In this document: piece by piece, positions 31,383 to 39,221 of the stretch | How positions within the stretch are numbered: position 1 is the first letter of the stretch | Layout: each line of letters opens with the position of its first letter | Source of the DNA: Nocardia xishanensis NBRC 101358 | GTDB taxonomy: Bacteria > Actinomycetota > Actinomycetes > Mycobacteriales > Mycobacteriaceae | Length of the DNA stretch: 41,563 nucleotides | Direction of reading: 5' to 3' | Assembly (NCBI RefSeq): GCF_001613365.1 | Contig: NZ_BDCF01000061.1 | Span: 1 to 41,563, forward strand | The notes under the pieces: model-generated | Database searches by the model: none | What the model saw: only the letters and a program-made list of their open reading frames with translations | Told to the model about the DNA's origin: nothing | Position numbers and translations under genes: made by a program

Positions 31383-32390
31383 GTGGATGCGCTCGCCAGT
31401 CTGCTCGAAGGCCCACGCGCCAGGGGCGCGTTCCTGATGTGCTCGCTGCTCGATCCGCCGTGGTCGTTGCGCATCGAGGACGAAGCGCCGCTCACCGTGC
31501 TGTCGATGATCCGTGGCACCGCGTGGATCGTCCCGGACCGGCCCGCACCCGAAGCGAAGTCGAAATCGCAAGAGGCGAGCAAGGTTTCGGCAACAAGCGA
31601 GCCGCGCCAACTGCACGCGGGCGATGTCGCCGTCTTCCGCGGCCCGCACCCCTACACCGTGGCCGACGATCCGGCGACGCCGCCGCAGATCATCATCCAC
31701 CCCGGTCAGGTCACCAAGACTCCGGACGGTGAAATCCTCTGCGAGACATTGAGTCTCGGCGTCCGTCAATGGGGAACCGACCCCGAGGGCGCCACCATGA
31801 TGGTCACCGGAACCTACGAGTCCGCCGGTGCGGCGAGCCAGCGTCTGCTACGTGCCCTCCCGCCCATCGCGGTACTGCCGCACGGCGATTTCGACAGCCG
31901 CCTGCTCGACGTTCTCGCCGACGAGGCCACCAAGGATCAGCCCGCCCAGGGCGCGGTGCTCGACCGGCTCCTCGACGTGGTGCTGATCGCCGCGCTGCGC
32001 GCCTGGTTCGCCCGCAACGACGCACCCGCGTGGTACCACGCCTACAGCGATCCGCTGGTCGGCAAGGCCCTGCGCCTGCTCCAGCACAATCCGGCGCACG
32101 GCTGGACCGTCGCGAGCCTCGCCGAGGCGGTCGGGGTGTCGCGCGCGGCGCTGGCCCGGCGGTTCACCGATCTGGTGGGCGAACCGCCGATGGCCTTCCT
32201 CACCGAATGGCGCCTCGCGCTCGCGGCCGATCTCCTCCAGGAATCGGACGCCACCATCGAGGCGATCGCGCGCCAGGTCGGCTACGGATCGGCGTTCGCG
32301 CTCAGCGCCGCCTTCAAACGCCACTTCGGGGTCAGTCCGCGCGACCACCGGCAGGGCGCCGCCCCCGCTGAGCTATCGTCGGCCGGGTGA
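31383..32390 (+). CDS. AraC-family regulator with cupin-type N-terminal domain
   Basis: 335 residues. The N-terminal cupin_6-like sensor domain begins DALASLLEGPRARGAFLM and contains LHAGDVAVFRGPHPYTVADD. The C-terminal double helix-turn-helix has ASLAEAVGVSRAALARRFTD and IEAIARQVGYGSAFALSAAF followed by KRHFGVSPRDHR. A charged insert (PAPEAKSKSQEASKVSATSE) lies in the sensor domain. GTG 31383 gives the usual N-terminus; the longer frame from 31110 runs into the neighbouring pseudogene. The normal target would be the divergent NmrA-like reductase, now destroyed. It overlaps the thioesterase gene by 4 bp (GTGA), so it may now control only that gene or itself. Confidence 0.9.
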   Translation: MDALASLLEGPRARGAFLMCSLLDPPWSLRIEDEAPLTVLSMIRGTAWIVPDRPAPEAKSKSQEASKVSATSEPRQLHAGDVAVFRGPHPYTVADDPATPPQIIIHPGQVTKTPDGEILCETLSLGVRQWGTDPEGATMMVTGTYESAGAASQRLLRALPPIAVLPHGDFDSRLLDVLADEATKDQPAQGAVLDRLLDVVLIAALRAWFARNDAPAWYHAYSDPLVGKALRLLQHNPAHGWTVASLAEAVGVSRAALARRFTDLVGEPPMAFLTEWRLALAADLLQESDATIEAIARQVGYGSAFALSAAFKRHFGVSPRDHRQGAAPAELSSAG

Positions 32391-32809
32391 CGCAGCAGTA
32401 TCCCGTGCTCTGGCCGGTGCCGACCCGGTGGGCGGACAACGACCACTACGGTCACGTGAACAACGTGACGTACTACTCGTACTTCGACACCGCGGTGAAC
32501 GCCTGGTTGATGCACGCGACCGGCACCGACATCAGGGAACTGCCCGCGCTCGGCGTGGTCGCGCAGACCTCGTGCCAGTACCTCGGCTCGATCAGTTTCC
32601 CCGACCAGCTCCAGGTCGGGCTGCGCATCTCCCGGCTCGGCCGCTCGAGCATCACCTACGATCTGGCGATCTTCCGCGACGCGGACGGCTCGCTCGAGCT
32701 CGCGGCGACGGGCGTCTTCGTGCACGTCTACGTGGACTCCGAGACGCGCAAGCCGGTCGAGATCCCCGAGGTGATCCGCACCGCGGCCGCCGAGCTCGTC
32801 ACGGACTGA
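32387..32809 (+). CDS. Acyl-CoA thioesterase, 4HBT hotdog family
   Basis: 140 residues forming a single hotdog domain. The motif TRWADNDHYGHVNNVTYYSY (residues 13-32) carries the catalytic Asp (17 or 19) and the GHVNN turn. ARG-rich ISRLGRSSITYDLAIF and AATGVFVHVYVDSETRKP are typical of the 4-hydroxybenzoyl-CoA thioesterase group. It hydrolyses acyl-CoA thioesters; the chain is not predictable. The GTG start overlaps the AraC stop codon, so the pair is translationally coupled. Confidence 0.92.
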   Translation: MTQQYPVLWPVPTRWADNDHYGHVNNVTYYSYFDTAVNAWLMHATGTDIRELPALGVVAQTSCQYLGSISFPDQLQVGLRISRLGRSSITYDLAIFRDADGSLELAATGVFVHVYVDSETRKPVEIPEVIRTAAAELVTD

Positions 32810-32888
32810 CGACGCCAACGGTGATCCGGAGCTGGAGCGCGATCGCGTCGTCCGGGTCGCCGCCGAGACCGGTGTCGATGATCAGTGC
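32799..32888 (-). pseudogene. Possible remnant of a nucleoside hydrolase N-terminus
   Basis: Thirty codons between the thioesterase and SDR genes read ALIIDTGLGGDPDDAIALQL and then run to a stop. This matches the N-terminal metal-site motif of inosine-uridine nucleoside hydrolases (IIDTDxGxDDAxAL), but about 270 residues of such an enzyme are missing. The stop lies inside the end of the thioesterase gene on the other strand. With so short a stretch, chance similarity cannot be ruled out. Confidence 0.4.
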
Positions 32889-32891
32889 GGG

Positions 32892-33695
32892 CTACCCGCG
32901 CAACGCGGTCTGGAATCGGCGCATGCCCGCCAGCCACCGGTCGTAATCGGCGCCCTTGCGGCGATACATCTCCAGTACCTCTGGGTGGGGGAGGATCAGG
33001 AACTGCTCCGCCTCGACGCCCGCGAGCACGACGTCGGCGACCTCCTCGGGCGAGAGCACCGCGCCCGCCGTGGTGACCGCCTTGATCGCGAATGCGGCGG
33101 CCGCCTCGTCGCCGGGAATCAGATCGCCGTGTAGCAACTTGGTGTCGACGCCCATCGGGCAGACGCAGCTGACCCGAATCCCGCTGTCCCCGTAGGTGAC
33201 CGAGAGCCATTCGGCGAAGCCGACGGCGGCGTGTTTGGTGACCGAGTACGGTGCCGAGCCGATCTGGGTGAGCAGGCCCGCGGCCGAGGCCGTGACGACG
33301 AAGTACCCCTCGCCGCGCGCCGACCAGCCGGGAACGAGCAGGCGAGCGGCGCGAACATGGGCGAGCACGTTCACCTCGAGCGCGGCCGACCACTGCGCGT
33401 CGGTGCTGTCGAGGCCGGGCCCGCCGCCGATACCCGCATTGGCGAAATACAGGTCCACCGGGCCGAATTCGGCTTCGGCGCGGTCGATCAGCGCCTGGAT
33501 CACGCGCTCGTCGGAGACGTCTCCGCCCACGGAAACGGCTTGCGCACCAAGGGATTCCGCCACCGCAGCGGCCGATTGCGCGTCCAGGTCGGCGACCACG
33601 ACGCGGGCTCCGCGCTCGGCGAGCCGCCGCGCCAGCGCCGCCCCGATCCCAGCGCCCGCCCCCGTGACGATCGCGACCTTGCCGGAAATCTCCAT
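32892..33695 (-). CDS. Short-chain dehydrogenase/reductase
   Basis: 267 residues of the classical SDR type. Visible are the cofactor loop TGAGAGIGAALARRL (residues 11-25), D36 after the second strand (VVVADLD, suggesting NAD preference), FANAG with Asn86, and the catalytic Ser137, Tyr150 and Lys154 (TASAAGLLTQIGSAPYSVTK). The substrate is unknown. The start ATG at 33695 has TATGGT 6 nt upstream (33702-33707, minus strand), suggesting a leaderless message. It converges on the thioesterase gene, with the nucleoside-hydrolase-like remnant between. Confidence 0.93.
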   Translation of the reverse strand: MEISGKVAIVTGAGAGIGAALARRLAERGARVVVADLDAQSAAAVAESLGAQAVSVGGDVSDERVIQALIDRAEAEFGPVDLYFANAGIGGGPGLDSTDAQWSAALEVNVLAHVRAARLLVPGWSARGEGYFVVTASAAGLLTQIGSAPYSVTKHAAVGFAEWLSVTYGDSGIRVSCVCPMGVDTKLLHGDLIPGDEAAAAFAIKAVTTAGAVLSPEEVADVVLAGVEAEQFLILPHPEVLEMYRRKGADYDRWLAGMRRFQTALRG

Positions 33696-33701
33696 GCCCG
33701 C

Positions 33702-33707
33702 ACCATA
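33702..33707 (-). promoter_or_regulatory. Candidate -10 box for leaderless SDR transcript
   Basis: On the minus strand TATGGT (TANNNT) is followed after 6 nt by the ATG of the SDR gene, with no ribosome site. Confidence 0.4.
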
Positions 33708-33746
33708 CGCATGGCCGCAGAGCGGCGGGCGCGGCGCAGCCGTAGC

Positions 33747-34241
33747 TCAGCTGCTTCCGGCCAGTCGATCCAGCAGCGGCGCGGTGCGTGGACCCACCAG
33801 TTCCCGCATCACCAGCGCCATATTGGTGCGCTCGACACCCGGGATCTTGAGGATCTGCCCGGCGATTCGATAGAGGTCGTCGGCGTCCTGAGCGACGACA
33901 CGGACGGTCAGGTCGGTGAGCCCCGTCATGCCGCACACCTCGGTGACCTCGGGGACTTCGGCGAGTTCGTCCACCACCGAATCCAATTGGTGCTGATCGA
34001 CGACCACCGCGACGAACGCGGCGAGCGGATACCCCAGCGCCCTTGGCTCCACCCGTCGTTCGAAGCTCCCGAGCACGCCGCTGGCCTCCCACCGCGACAG
34101 CCGCGCCTGCACGGTGTTGCGGGACAGGCCGAGGCGGTTGGCCAGTTCCACGCCGGTCGCCCTCGGGTTGGCGACCAGCTCCAGCAGCAGGCGCGCGTCG
34201 GTGGCGTCCAACGTGGCGTCGACGGGTTCCTTACTGGACAT
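33747..34241 (-). CDS. Lrp/AsnC-family regulator (BkdR-like)
   Basis: 164 residues. The N-terminal AsnC helix-turn-helix is LDATDARLLLELVANPRATG with ELANRLGLSRNTVQARLSRW. The C-terminal RAM ligand domain contains VVVDQHQLDSVVDELAEVPE and GMTGLTDLTVRVVAQDADDL. It is divergent from a branched-chain 2-oxoacid dehydrogenase operon, the usual place of BkdR-type regulators, so amino or oxo acids are the likely effectors (inference). The start is ATG 34241 (MSSKEPVDAT); the frame continues upstream to 34349 but that part crosses the regulatory region. CATACT lies 7 nt before the ATG, suggesting a leaderless transcript. Confidence 0.92.
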   Translation of the reverse strand: MSSKEPVDATLDATDARLLLELVANPRATGVELANRLGLSRNTVQARLSRWEASGVLGSFERRVEPRALGYPLAAFVAVVVDQHQLDSVVDELAEVPEVTEVCGMTGLTDLTVRVVAQDADDLYRIAGQILKIPGVERTNMALVMRELVGPRTAPLLDRLAGSS

Positions 34242-34254
34242 ACAACGCAGTATG
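34239..34254. promoter_or_regulatory. Inverted repeat over the lrp start codon and -10 region
   Basis: CATAC-AACGCA-GTATG has 5-bp arms and a 6-bp spacer. It covers the start codon and the likely -10 box of the Lrp gene, a place suited to autorepression. The arms are short. Confidence 0.4.
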
Positions 34255-34276
34255 ACACCACTCGGCCGGGCCGATT

Positions 34277-34291
34277 TGAGCATTCTGCTCA
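34277..34291. promoter_or_regulatory. Inverted repeat between lrp and bkdA (Lrp-type site candidate)
   Basis: TGAGCA-TTC-TGCTCA is a perfect inverted repeat with 6-bp arms and an A/T-rich surrounding. It lies 36 bp from the lrp start and 93 bp from the bkdA start. The 15-bp size fits Lrp-family sites, so it may control both directions. Confidence 0.45.
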
Positions 34292-34384
34292 TTCGGGTGC
34301 CGGTCACTTGCGCAGACCGCTTTCTCGTGGATGCTGTGAGGTAGGACACATTCGTGCTCGGCGCAGATGAGGAGGCGAGCGGTC

Positions 34385-35497
34385 ATGGCTGAGAAGCCCG
34401 CATACCCGGTGCAGTTGATCCAGCCCGACGGCCGCCGCGTTCTCGATCGCAAGCACGCCGCTCTCGTCGCCGACGTCGGACCGGACCAGCTGCGCGCGCT
34501 CTACGAGGACATGGTGGTCACCCGCCGCATCGACGTCGAGGCGACCGCCTTGCAGCGCCAGGGACAGCTCGGCCTGTGGCCGCCGCTGCTCGGCCAGGAA
34601 GCCGCCCAGGTCGGCTCGGCGCGCGCACTGCATCCCGACGACTACGTGTTCTGTAGCTACCGCGAAGCCGCCGTCGCCTACTGCCGCGGTGTCTCGCCCG
34701 CCGACCTCACCCGGCTGTGGCGCGGCGTTGCGCACTATTGCTGGGATCCGGGCGCGGTGAACATGACCAACCCGAATATCGTCGTCGGCTCGCAGGGCCT
34801 GCACGCCACCGGATACGCCTACGCCGCGCACCTGGACGATGCCGAGATCGCCACCATCGCCTACTTCGGTGACGGCGCGACCAGCCAGGGCGACATCGCC
34901 GAGGCGCTCGGCTTCGCCGCGAGCTGGAGCGCGCCGGTGGTCTTCTTCTGCCAGAACAACCACTGGGCGATCAGCGCGCCCGTGCGGGTGCAGAGCGCGA
35001 CGCCGATCGCGCTGCGCGCGTACGGGTACGGCATGCCCGGCGTGCAGGTCGACGGGAACGATGTGCTCGCCGTGCTCGCGGTGACCAGGCAGGCCGTGGC
35101 GCGGGCGCGCTCGGGCGGCGGGCCGTCCTTCATCGAGGCGCTCACCTACCGGATGGGCCCGCACACCACCGCCGACGACCCGACCCGCTACCGCTCCGCG
35201 GCCGAGACCGAGGAGTGGAAGCGCCGCGATCCGATCGACCGGGTGCACAGGCTGCTGGAACGGGAGGGTCTGCTCGACGAGGACTGGGAACGCCGGGTCG
35301 CCGCGCACGCCGACGACGTCGCGCGGCAGGTGCGCAGCGCGACCATCGAGATGCCCGACCCGGGGCCGATGGAGCTGTTCGACCACGTCTACGCGACAGC
35401 GCATCCGCTGCTCGACCAACAGCGGCGGGAATACGCGGAGTACCTGACCGGCGACCCCGGTCCTTCCTCCGCACGACCGGAAGGAGCACGCCCATGA
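34385..35497 (+). CDS. bkdA: Branched-chain 2-oxoacid dehydrogenase E1 subunit alpha
   Basis: 370 residues, the thiamine-diphosphate-binding subunit of a 2-oxoacid dehydrogenase. The TPP motif is FGDGATSQGDIAEALGFAAS (GDG near residue 162) ending in FFCQNNHWAIS. The phosphorylation-loop region YRMGPHTTADDPTRYR is also present. It decarboxylates branched-chain 2-oxo acids, or pyruvate in related enzymes. The adjacent Lrp gene and E1alpha-E1beta-E2 order favour the branched-chain complex. ATG 34385 follows GAGGAGG at 34369-34375; ATG 34367 lies within that ribosome site. It overlaps the E1 beta gene by ATGA. The E3 subunit is not in the window. Confidence 0.92.
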   Translation: MAEKPAYPVQLIQPDGRRVLDRKHAALVADVGPDQLRALYEDMVVTRRIDVEATALQRQGQLGLWPPLLGQEAAQVGSARALHPDDYVFCSYREAAVAYCRGVSPADLTRLWRGVAHYCWDPGAVNMTNPNIVVGSQGLHATGYAYAAHLDDAEIATIAYFGDGATSQGDIAEALGFAASWSAPVVFFCQNNHWAISAPVRVQSATPIALRAYGYGMPGVQVDGNDVLAVLAVTRQAVARARSGGGPSFIEALTYRMGPHTTADDPTRYRSAAETEEWKRRDPIDRVHRLLEREGLLDEDWERRVAAHADDVARQVRSATIEMPDPGPMELFDHVYATAHPLLDQQRREYAEYLTGDPGPSSARPEGARP

Positions 35498-36468
35498 TCA
35501 CCACCTTCGCCAACGCGCTGAACACCGGGCTGCGCCGGGCGCTGGAGGACGATCCGAAGGTCGTGCTCATGGGCGAGGACATCGGCAAGCTCGGCGGCGT
35601 CTTCCGGGTGACCGACACGTTGCAGAAGGACTTCGGCGACCACCGCGTCGTGGACACACCGCTGGCCGAATCCGGCATCGTCGGAACGGCTTTCGGTATG
35701 GCGCTGCGCGGATATCGCCCGGTCTGCGAGATCCAGTTCGACGGGTTCGTCTACCCGGCGTTCGACCAGATCGTCTCCCAGGTCGCCAAGATCCACTACC
35801 GCACCAAGGGAAAGGTGATCGCGCCCATCACGATTCGCATCCCGTTCGGCGGCGGCATCGGCTCGGTGGAGCATCATTCGGAATCGCCGGAGGCGTACTT
35901 CGCGCACACCGCCGGGCTGCGTGTGGTCTCGCCGAGCAACCCCGCTGACGCGTATCACCTTGTGCGCCAAGCGATCGCGCTGGACGACCCGGTCGTCTTC
36001 TTCGAGCCGAAGCGGCGCTACTGGGACAAGGCCGACGTCGATTTCGACGCCCCGCCCGAGCTGCCGATGGATCGGGCCCGCGTCTGCGTCACCGGCGAGG
36101 ACGCCACCCTCGTCGCGTACGGCGGCACCGTCGCCACGGCGTTGACGGCCGCGAAAATCGCTGCGGAGGAAGGGCATTCGATCGAGGTCATCGACCTGCG
36201 CAGCCTCGCGCCGATCGATTTCGACACCATCGAGGAATCGGTCGGCAAGACCGGCAGGCTGGTCGTGGTGCACGAGGCGCCCGTCTTCGGCGGGCTCGGC
36301 GCCGAGATCGCGGCCAGGATCACCGAACGCTGCTTCTATCACCTGGAATCGCCGGTGCTGCGCGTCGGCGGGTTCGACATCCCCTACCCCCCGGCTAAGC
36401 TCGAGAAGCACCACCTGCCCGACGCCGATCGCATCCTCGCCGCGGTCGATCGTTCGCTCGCCGCCTGA
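35494..36468 (+). CDS. bkdB: Branched-chain 2-oxoacid dehydrogenase E1 subunit beta
   Basis: 324 residues. The transketolase pyrimidine-binding domain contains VLMGEDIGKLGGVFRVT (catalytic-site Glu), DTPLAESGIVGTAFGMALRG and IRIPFGGGIGSVEHHSES. The C-terminal transketolase_C domain contains VIDLRSLAPIDFDTIEESV and VHEAPVFGGLGAEIAARI. It pairs with E1 alpha to form the active heterotetramer. GGAAGGAG precedes the ATG inside the end of bkdA, and the 4-bp ATGA overlap indicates coupling. E2 follows after 28 bp. Confidence 0.94.
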   Translation: MITTFANALNTGLRRALEDDPKVVLMGEDIGKLGGVFRVTDTLQKDFGDHRVVDTPLAESGIVGTAFGMALRGYRPVCEIQFDGFVYPAFDQIVSQVAKIHYRTKGKVIAPITIRIPFGGGIGSVEHHSESPEAYFAHTAGLRVVSPSNPADAYHLVRQAIALDDPVVFFEPKRRYWDKADVDFDAPPELPMDRARVCVTGEDATLVAYGGTVATALTAAKIAAEEGHSIEVIDLRSLAPIDFDTIEESVGKTGRLVVVHEAPVFGGLGAEIAARITERCFYHLESPVLRVGGFDIPYPPAKLEKHHLPDADRILAAVDRSLAA

Positions 36469-36496
36469 CCATCGATCCGATCCGAGAGGCGCTCCC

Positions 36497-37831
36497 GTGG
36501 AAGACGACGGCCACGTACTGGAATTCCGGCTCCCGGATCTCGGAGAGGGACTCGCCGAGGCCGAGGTGGTGTCCTGGTCGGTGGCCGTCGGCGACGATGT
36601 CGAGCTGAATCAGACCATCGCGGAAGTGGAGACCGCCAAGGCCGTGGTCGCGCTGCCCTCGCCGTTCGCGGGCCGGGTCGAGGAGTTGCTCGCCGAGCCG
36701 GGGGAGACGGTCGAGGTGGGCGCGCCGCTGATCCGGGTGCGGATCGCGTCGCCCCAGTCGCCGGTGGCCGCCGTCCAGACCGAAGCCGAGGCGTCGGCCT
36801 CGCCCGGACCCGACACCGCGGACGGTAACGGCCGCAGGTCGGTGCTCGTCGGTTACGGGCCCGAGGGCGAAGCCGAGTCGCGCAGGCGCAGGCCCGCGCC
36901 GGAAACGCGTGCCGCGGCGACGCCCGCCGCTCGCAAACTGGCCAAGGAACTCGGCATCGACCTGTGGTTCGTCGCCGGTTCCGGCCCGAACGGCGCGGTC
37001 ACGGTCGACGACGTGCGCGGCGCGGTGCCCGTCTCACCGCCGCGGCCCTCCGTGCCACGGACCGATCTCGCGCCCGTGACAAGCGTCGCGCCGTCGGTGT
37101 CGGATCAGAACGCGGGCGTCATTCGTCCCTCGGTCCGCGAGGAACGCACACCCGTCAGCGGCATCCGCAAGCGCACCGCTGCGGCCATGTCGGCGAGCGC
37201 CCGGACGATCCCGCAGGCCAGCGCCTTCGTCACGCTCGACTGCACCGCGTCGATGGAGCTGCTCGATCACCTGCGCACCACCAAATCCTTTGCCGGACTC
37301 ACCCTCACGCCGCTGGCCTTGGTCGCCAAGGCGGCGCTGGCCGCCATCGCGGAGTTCCCCGGCGTGAACGCCTACTGGGACGAAGCGAATCAGCAGATCG
37401 TCACCAAGCACTACGTGAATCTCGGCATCGCGGTGGCCACCGGCCGCGGCCTGCTCGTGCCCAATCTCAAAGAGGCGCAAACGCTCGGCCTGCGCGACCT
37501 GTGCCGCGAGATCGGCTGGCTGGCCGAGACCGCGCGCTCCGGCTCGGCGACACCGGCCGACCTGCGCGGCGGCACCTTCACGATCACGAATGTCGGGGTC
37601 TTCGGTGTCGAGTCAGCGGTGCCGCTGGTCAACCCCGGCGAGGCCGCGATCCTGTGCCTCGGGTCGATCGCACGGCGGCCCTGGGTGTTTCGCGACGAGC
37701 TGGCCGTCCGGTGGGTGACCACGCTCGGCATCAGCTTCGACCACCGCATGATCGACGGCGAACTGGCCGCGCGCTTTCTCGCCACCACCGCCGGTCTCCT
37801 GGAAGACCCGCTCACGCTGCTCAGCCGGTAG
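36497..37831 (+). CDS. bkdC: 2-oxoacid dehydrogenase E2 (dihydrolipoyl acyltransferase)
   Basis: 444 residues in three parts. The lipoyl domain (about 7-82) has FRLPDLGEGLAEAEVVSWSV and the lipoylated Lys48 in VETAKAVV. The peripheral subunit-binding domain lies at about 136-172 (ATPAARKLAKELGIDLWFVA). The catalytic acyltransferase domain runs from about 220 to the end, with LTPLALVAKAALAAIAEFPG and the active site FDHRMIDG (His416). Pro/Ala-rich linkers separate the parts, as usual. It transfers the acyl group from E1 to CoA. The GTG start at 36497 follows GAGAGG. It overlaps the convergent BenE gene by 11 bp at the 3' end. Confidence 0.94.
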   Translation: MEDDGHVLEFRLPDLGEGLAEAEVVSWSVAVGDDVELNQTIAEVETAKAVVALPSPFAGRVEELLAEPGETVEVGAPLIRVRIASPQSPVAAVQTEAEASASPGPDTADGNGRRSVLVGYGPEGEAESRRRRPAPETRAAATPAARKLAKELGIDLWFVAGSGPNGAVTVDDVRGAVPVSPPRPSVPRTDLAPVTSVAPSVSDQNAGVIRPSVREERTPVSGIRKRTAAAMSASARTIPQASAFVTLDCTASMELLDHLRTTKSFAGLTLTPLALVAKAALAAIAEFPGVNAYWDEANQQIVTKHYVNLGIAVATGRGLLVPNLKEAQTLGLRDLCREIGWLAETARSGSATPADLRGGTFTITNVGVFGVESAVPLVNPGEAAILCLGSIARRPWVFRDELAVRWVTTLGISFDHRMIDGELAARFLATTAGLLEDPLTLLSR

Positions 37832-39047
37832 CCGCGGTACGCGTGCGCAGTGCCGAGCGCACGATCAGGCCCGCGATCAGGGCCCAGAACGCGGGGCCGA
37901 CGCCGAGGAATCCGACGCCGGAGGCGGCGACGAGGAAGGTGATCACGCCCGCCTCGCGGTGCTCTTCGGCACGCAGTGCGCCCGCCAGCGCCGCGGCAAG
38001 CGTCGCGAGCAGCGCCAGCCCGGCCACCGTCTCCAGCGTGCCCTCCGGCGCGGCGGCGACCAGGGTGACCAGGGCCGCGGAGCCGAGTGCGAGCAGCACG
38101 TAGGCGACGCCCGCGGTGCAGGCCGCGAGCCAGCGTCGCTTCGGGTCCGGGTGCGCGGCCGGCGCGGCGGACAAGGCGGCGCTGATCGCGGCCAGGTTGA
38201 TCGTGTGTCCGCCCGCGGGCGCGCCGAGGATGGTGCCGACACCCGTGACGGTCATGGCCGCCCGCCACGGCACCCGGTAGCCGAACGACCGCATCACCGC
38301 GGTGCCAGGGATGTTCTGCGAGGCCATGGTGACGATGTAGAGCGGGATCGCGATGCCGATCATCGCCTGCCAATTCCACTGCGGCAGGCCGATTTCCACC
38401 GTCGGCGCCATCGCGGCGAAATCGAGGTCGCGATGCTCGGCGACGATGCTCAGGCCCGCGCCGGCGGCGGCGACGCAAAACGCCGCGATCACCGCCCAGC
38501 GTTTGGCGAACCGTTGCAGAACCAGCCACACCACGATCACCGGGACCACCACCGCGGGGCTGGTCGCCACCGCCCGCACCGGCGCGAGGCACAGCGGCAG
38601 CAGCACACCCGCGAGCATGGCCTGCGCGATCTCGACCGGAATCGCGGCGACCAGGTTCCCGAGCCGCTGCCACAGTCCGGTGATCACGATCAGCACGCCG
38701 GTCAGCGCGAAAGCTCCGAGCGCGGCCCGCCAGCCGCCCGCGATCGTGCCCGCTCCCGCGAGCAGCGCGGCGCCGGGCGTCGACCAGGCCAATGTGATCG
38801 GCATGCGATAGCGGTAACTGAGCAGGACGATTCCGACGCCCTGGGTGACACACAGCGCGAGCAGTCCGGACGCGGCCTGTGCCGAGGTCGCGCCGACCGC
38901 CGTCAACCCGCTCAGCACCACCGCGAACGAACTGGTGAACCCGACCAGCGCCGTCACCACGCCCGCCCCGAGCGGCTGCGCGAGCCCGGCGGCGGTCGCG
39001 TCCTGTGGCGCGGTCTCGAGGTCGTCGGGTGCGGAAACCTTGCTCAT
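37821..39047 (-). CDS. Benzoate/H+ symporter BenE-family transporter
   Basis: About 408 residues, nearly all membrane (11-12 segments). Landmarks of the BenE family are VVTALVGFTSSFAVVLSGLT near the N-terminus, SYRYRMPITLAWSTPGAALL, PLYIVTMASQNIPGTAVMRS and GAPAGGHTINLAAISAALSA. BenE imports benzoate with protons, but many homologues sit far from aromatic-degradation genes, as here, so the substrate is open. ATG 39047 is preferred (CAGTAT lies 7 nt upstream, leaderless-like); ATG 39050 is equally possible. The longer frame to 39260 runs into the rhodanese promoter region. It overlaps the E2 gene tail to tail by 11 bp. Confidence 0.93.
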   Translation of the reverse strand: MSKVSAPDDLETAPQDATAAGLAQPLGAGVVTALVGFTSSFAVVLSGLTAVGATSAQAASGLLALCVTQGVGIVLLSYRYRMPITLAWSTPGAALLAGAGTIAGGWRAALGAFALTGVLIVITGLWQRLGNLVAAIPVEIAQAMLAGVLLPLCLAPVRAVATSPAVVVPVIVVWLVLQRFAKRWAVIAAFCVAAAGAGLSIVAEHRDLDFAAMAPTVEIGLPQWNWQAMIGIAIPLYIVTMASQNIPGTAVMRSFGYRVPWRAAMTVTGVGTILGAPAGGHTINLAAISAALSAAPAAHPDPKRRWLAACTAGVAYVLLALGSAALVTLVAAAPEGTLETVAGLALLATLAAALAGALRAEEHREAGVITFLVAASGVGFLGVGPAFWALIAGLIVRSALRTRTAATG

Positions 39048-39221
39048 CATCCGGATACTGCCGCTGGTCACACGGCGTGTCACCGGCCAGTGCCCGGAAA
39101 CTGGACCGACTTCGCGCACGGTTCCTACCGGCGGGTATGTCGCGCGAGTGCGCACATCAGCGGCGCGCGATGCGTAGTGTGAGAGGGTCGGCGCGCGAGG
39201 GAAACTGGACGAGGAGCTGGG

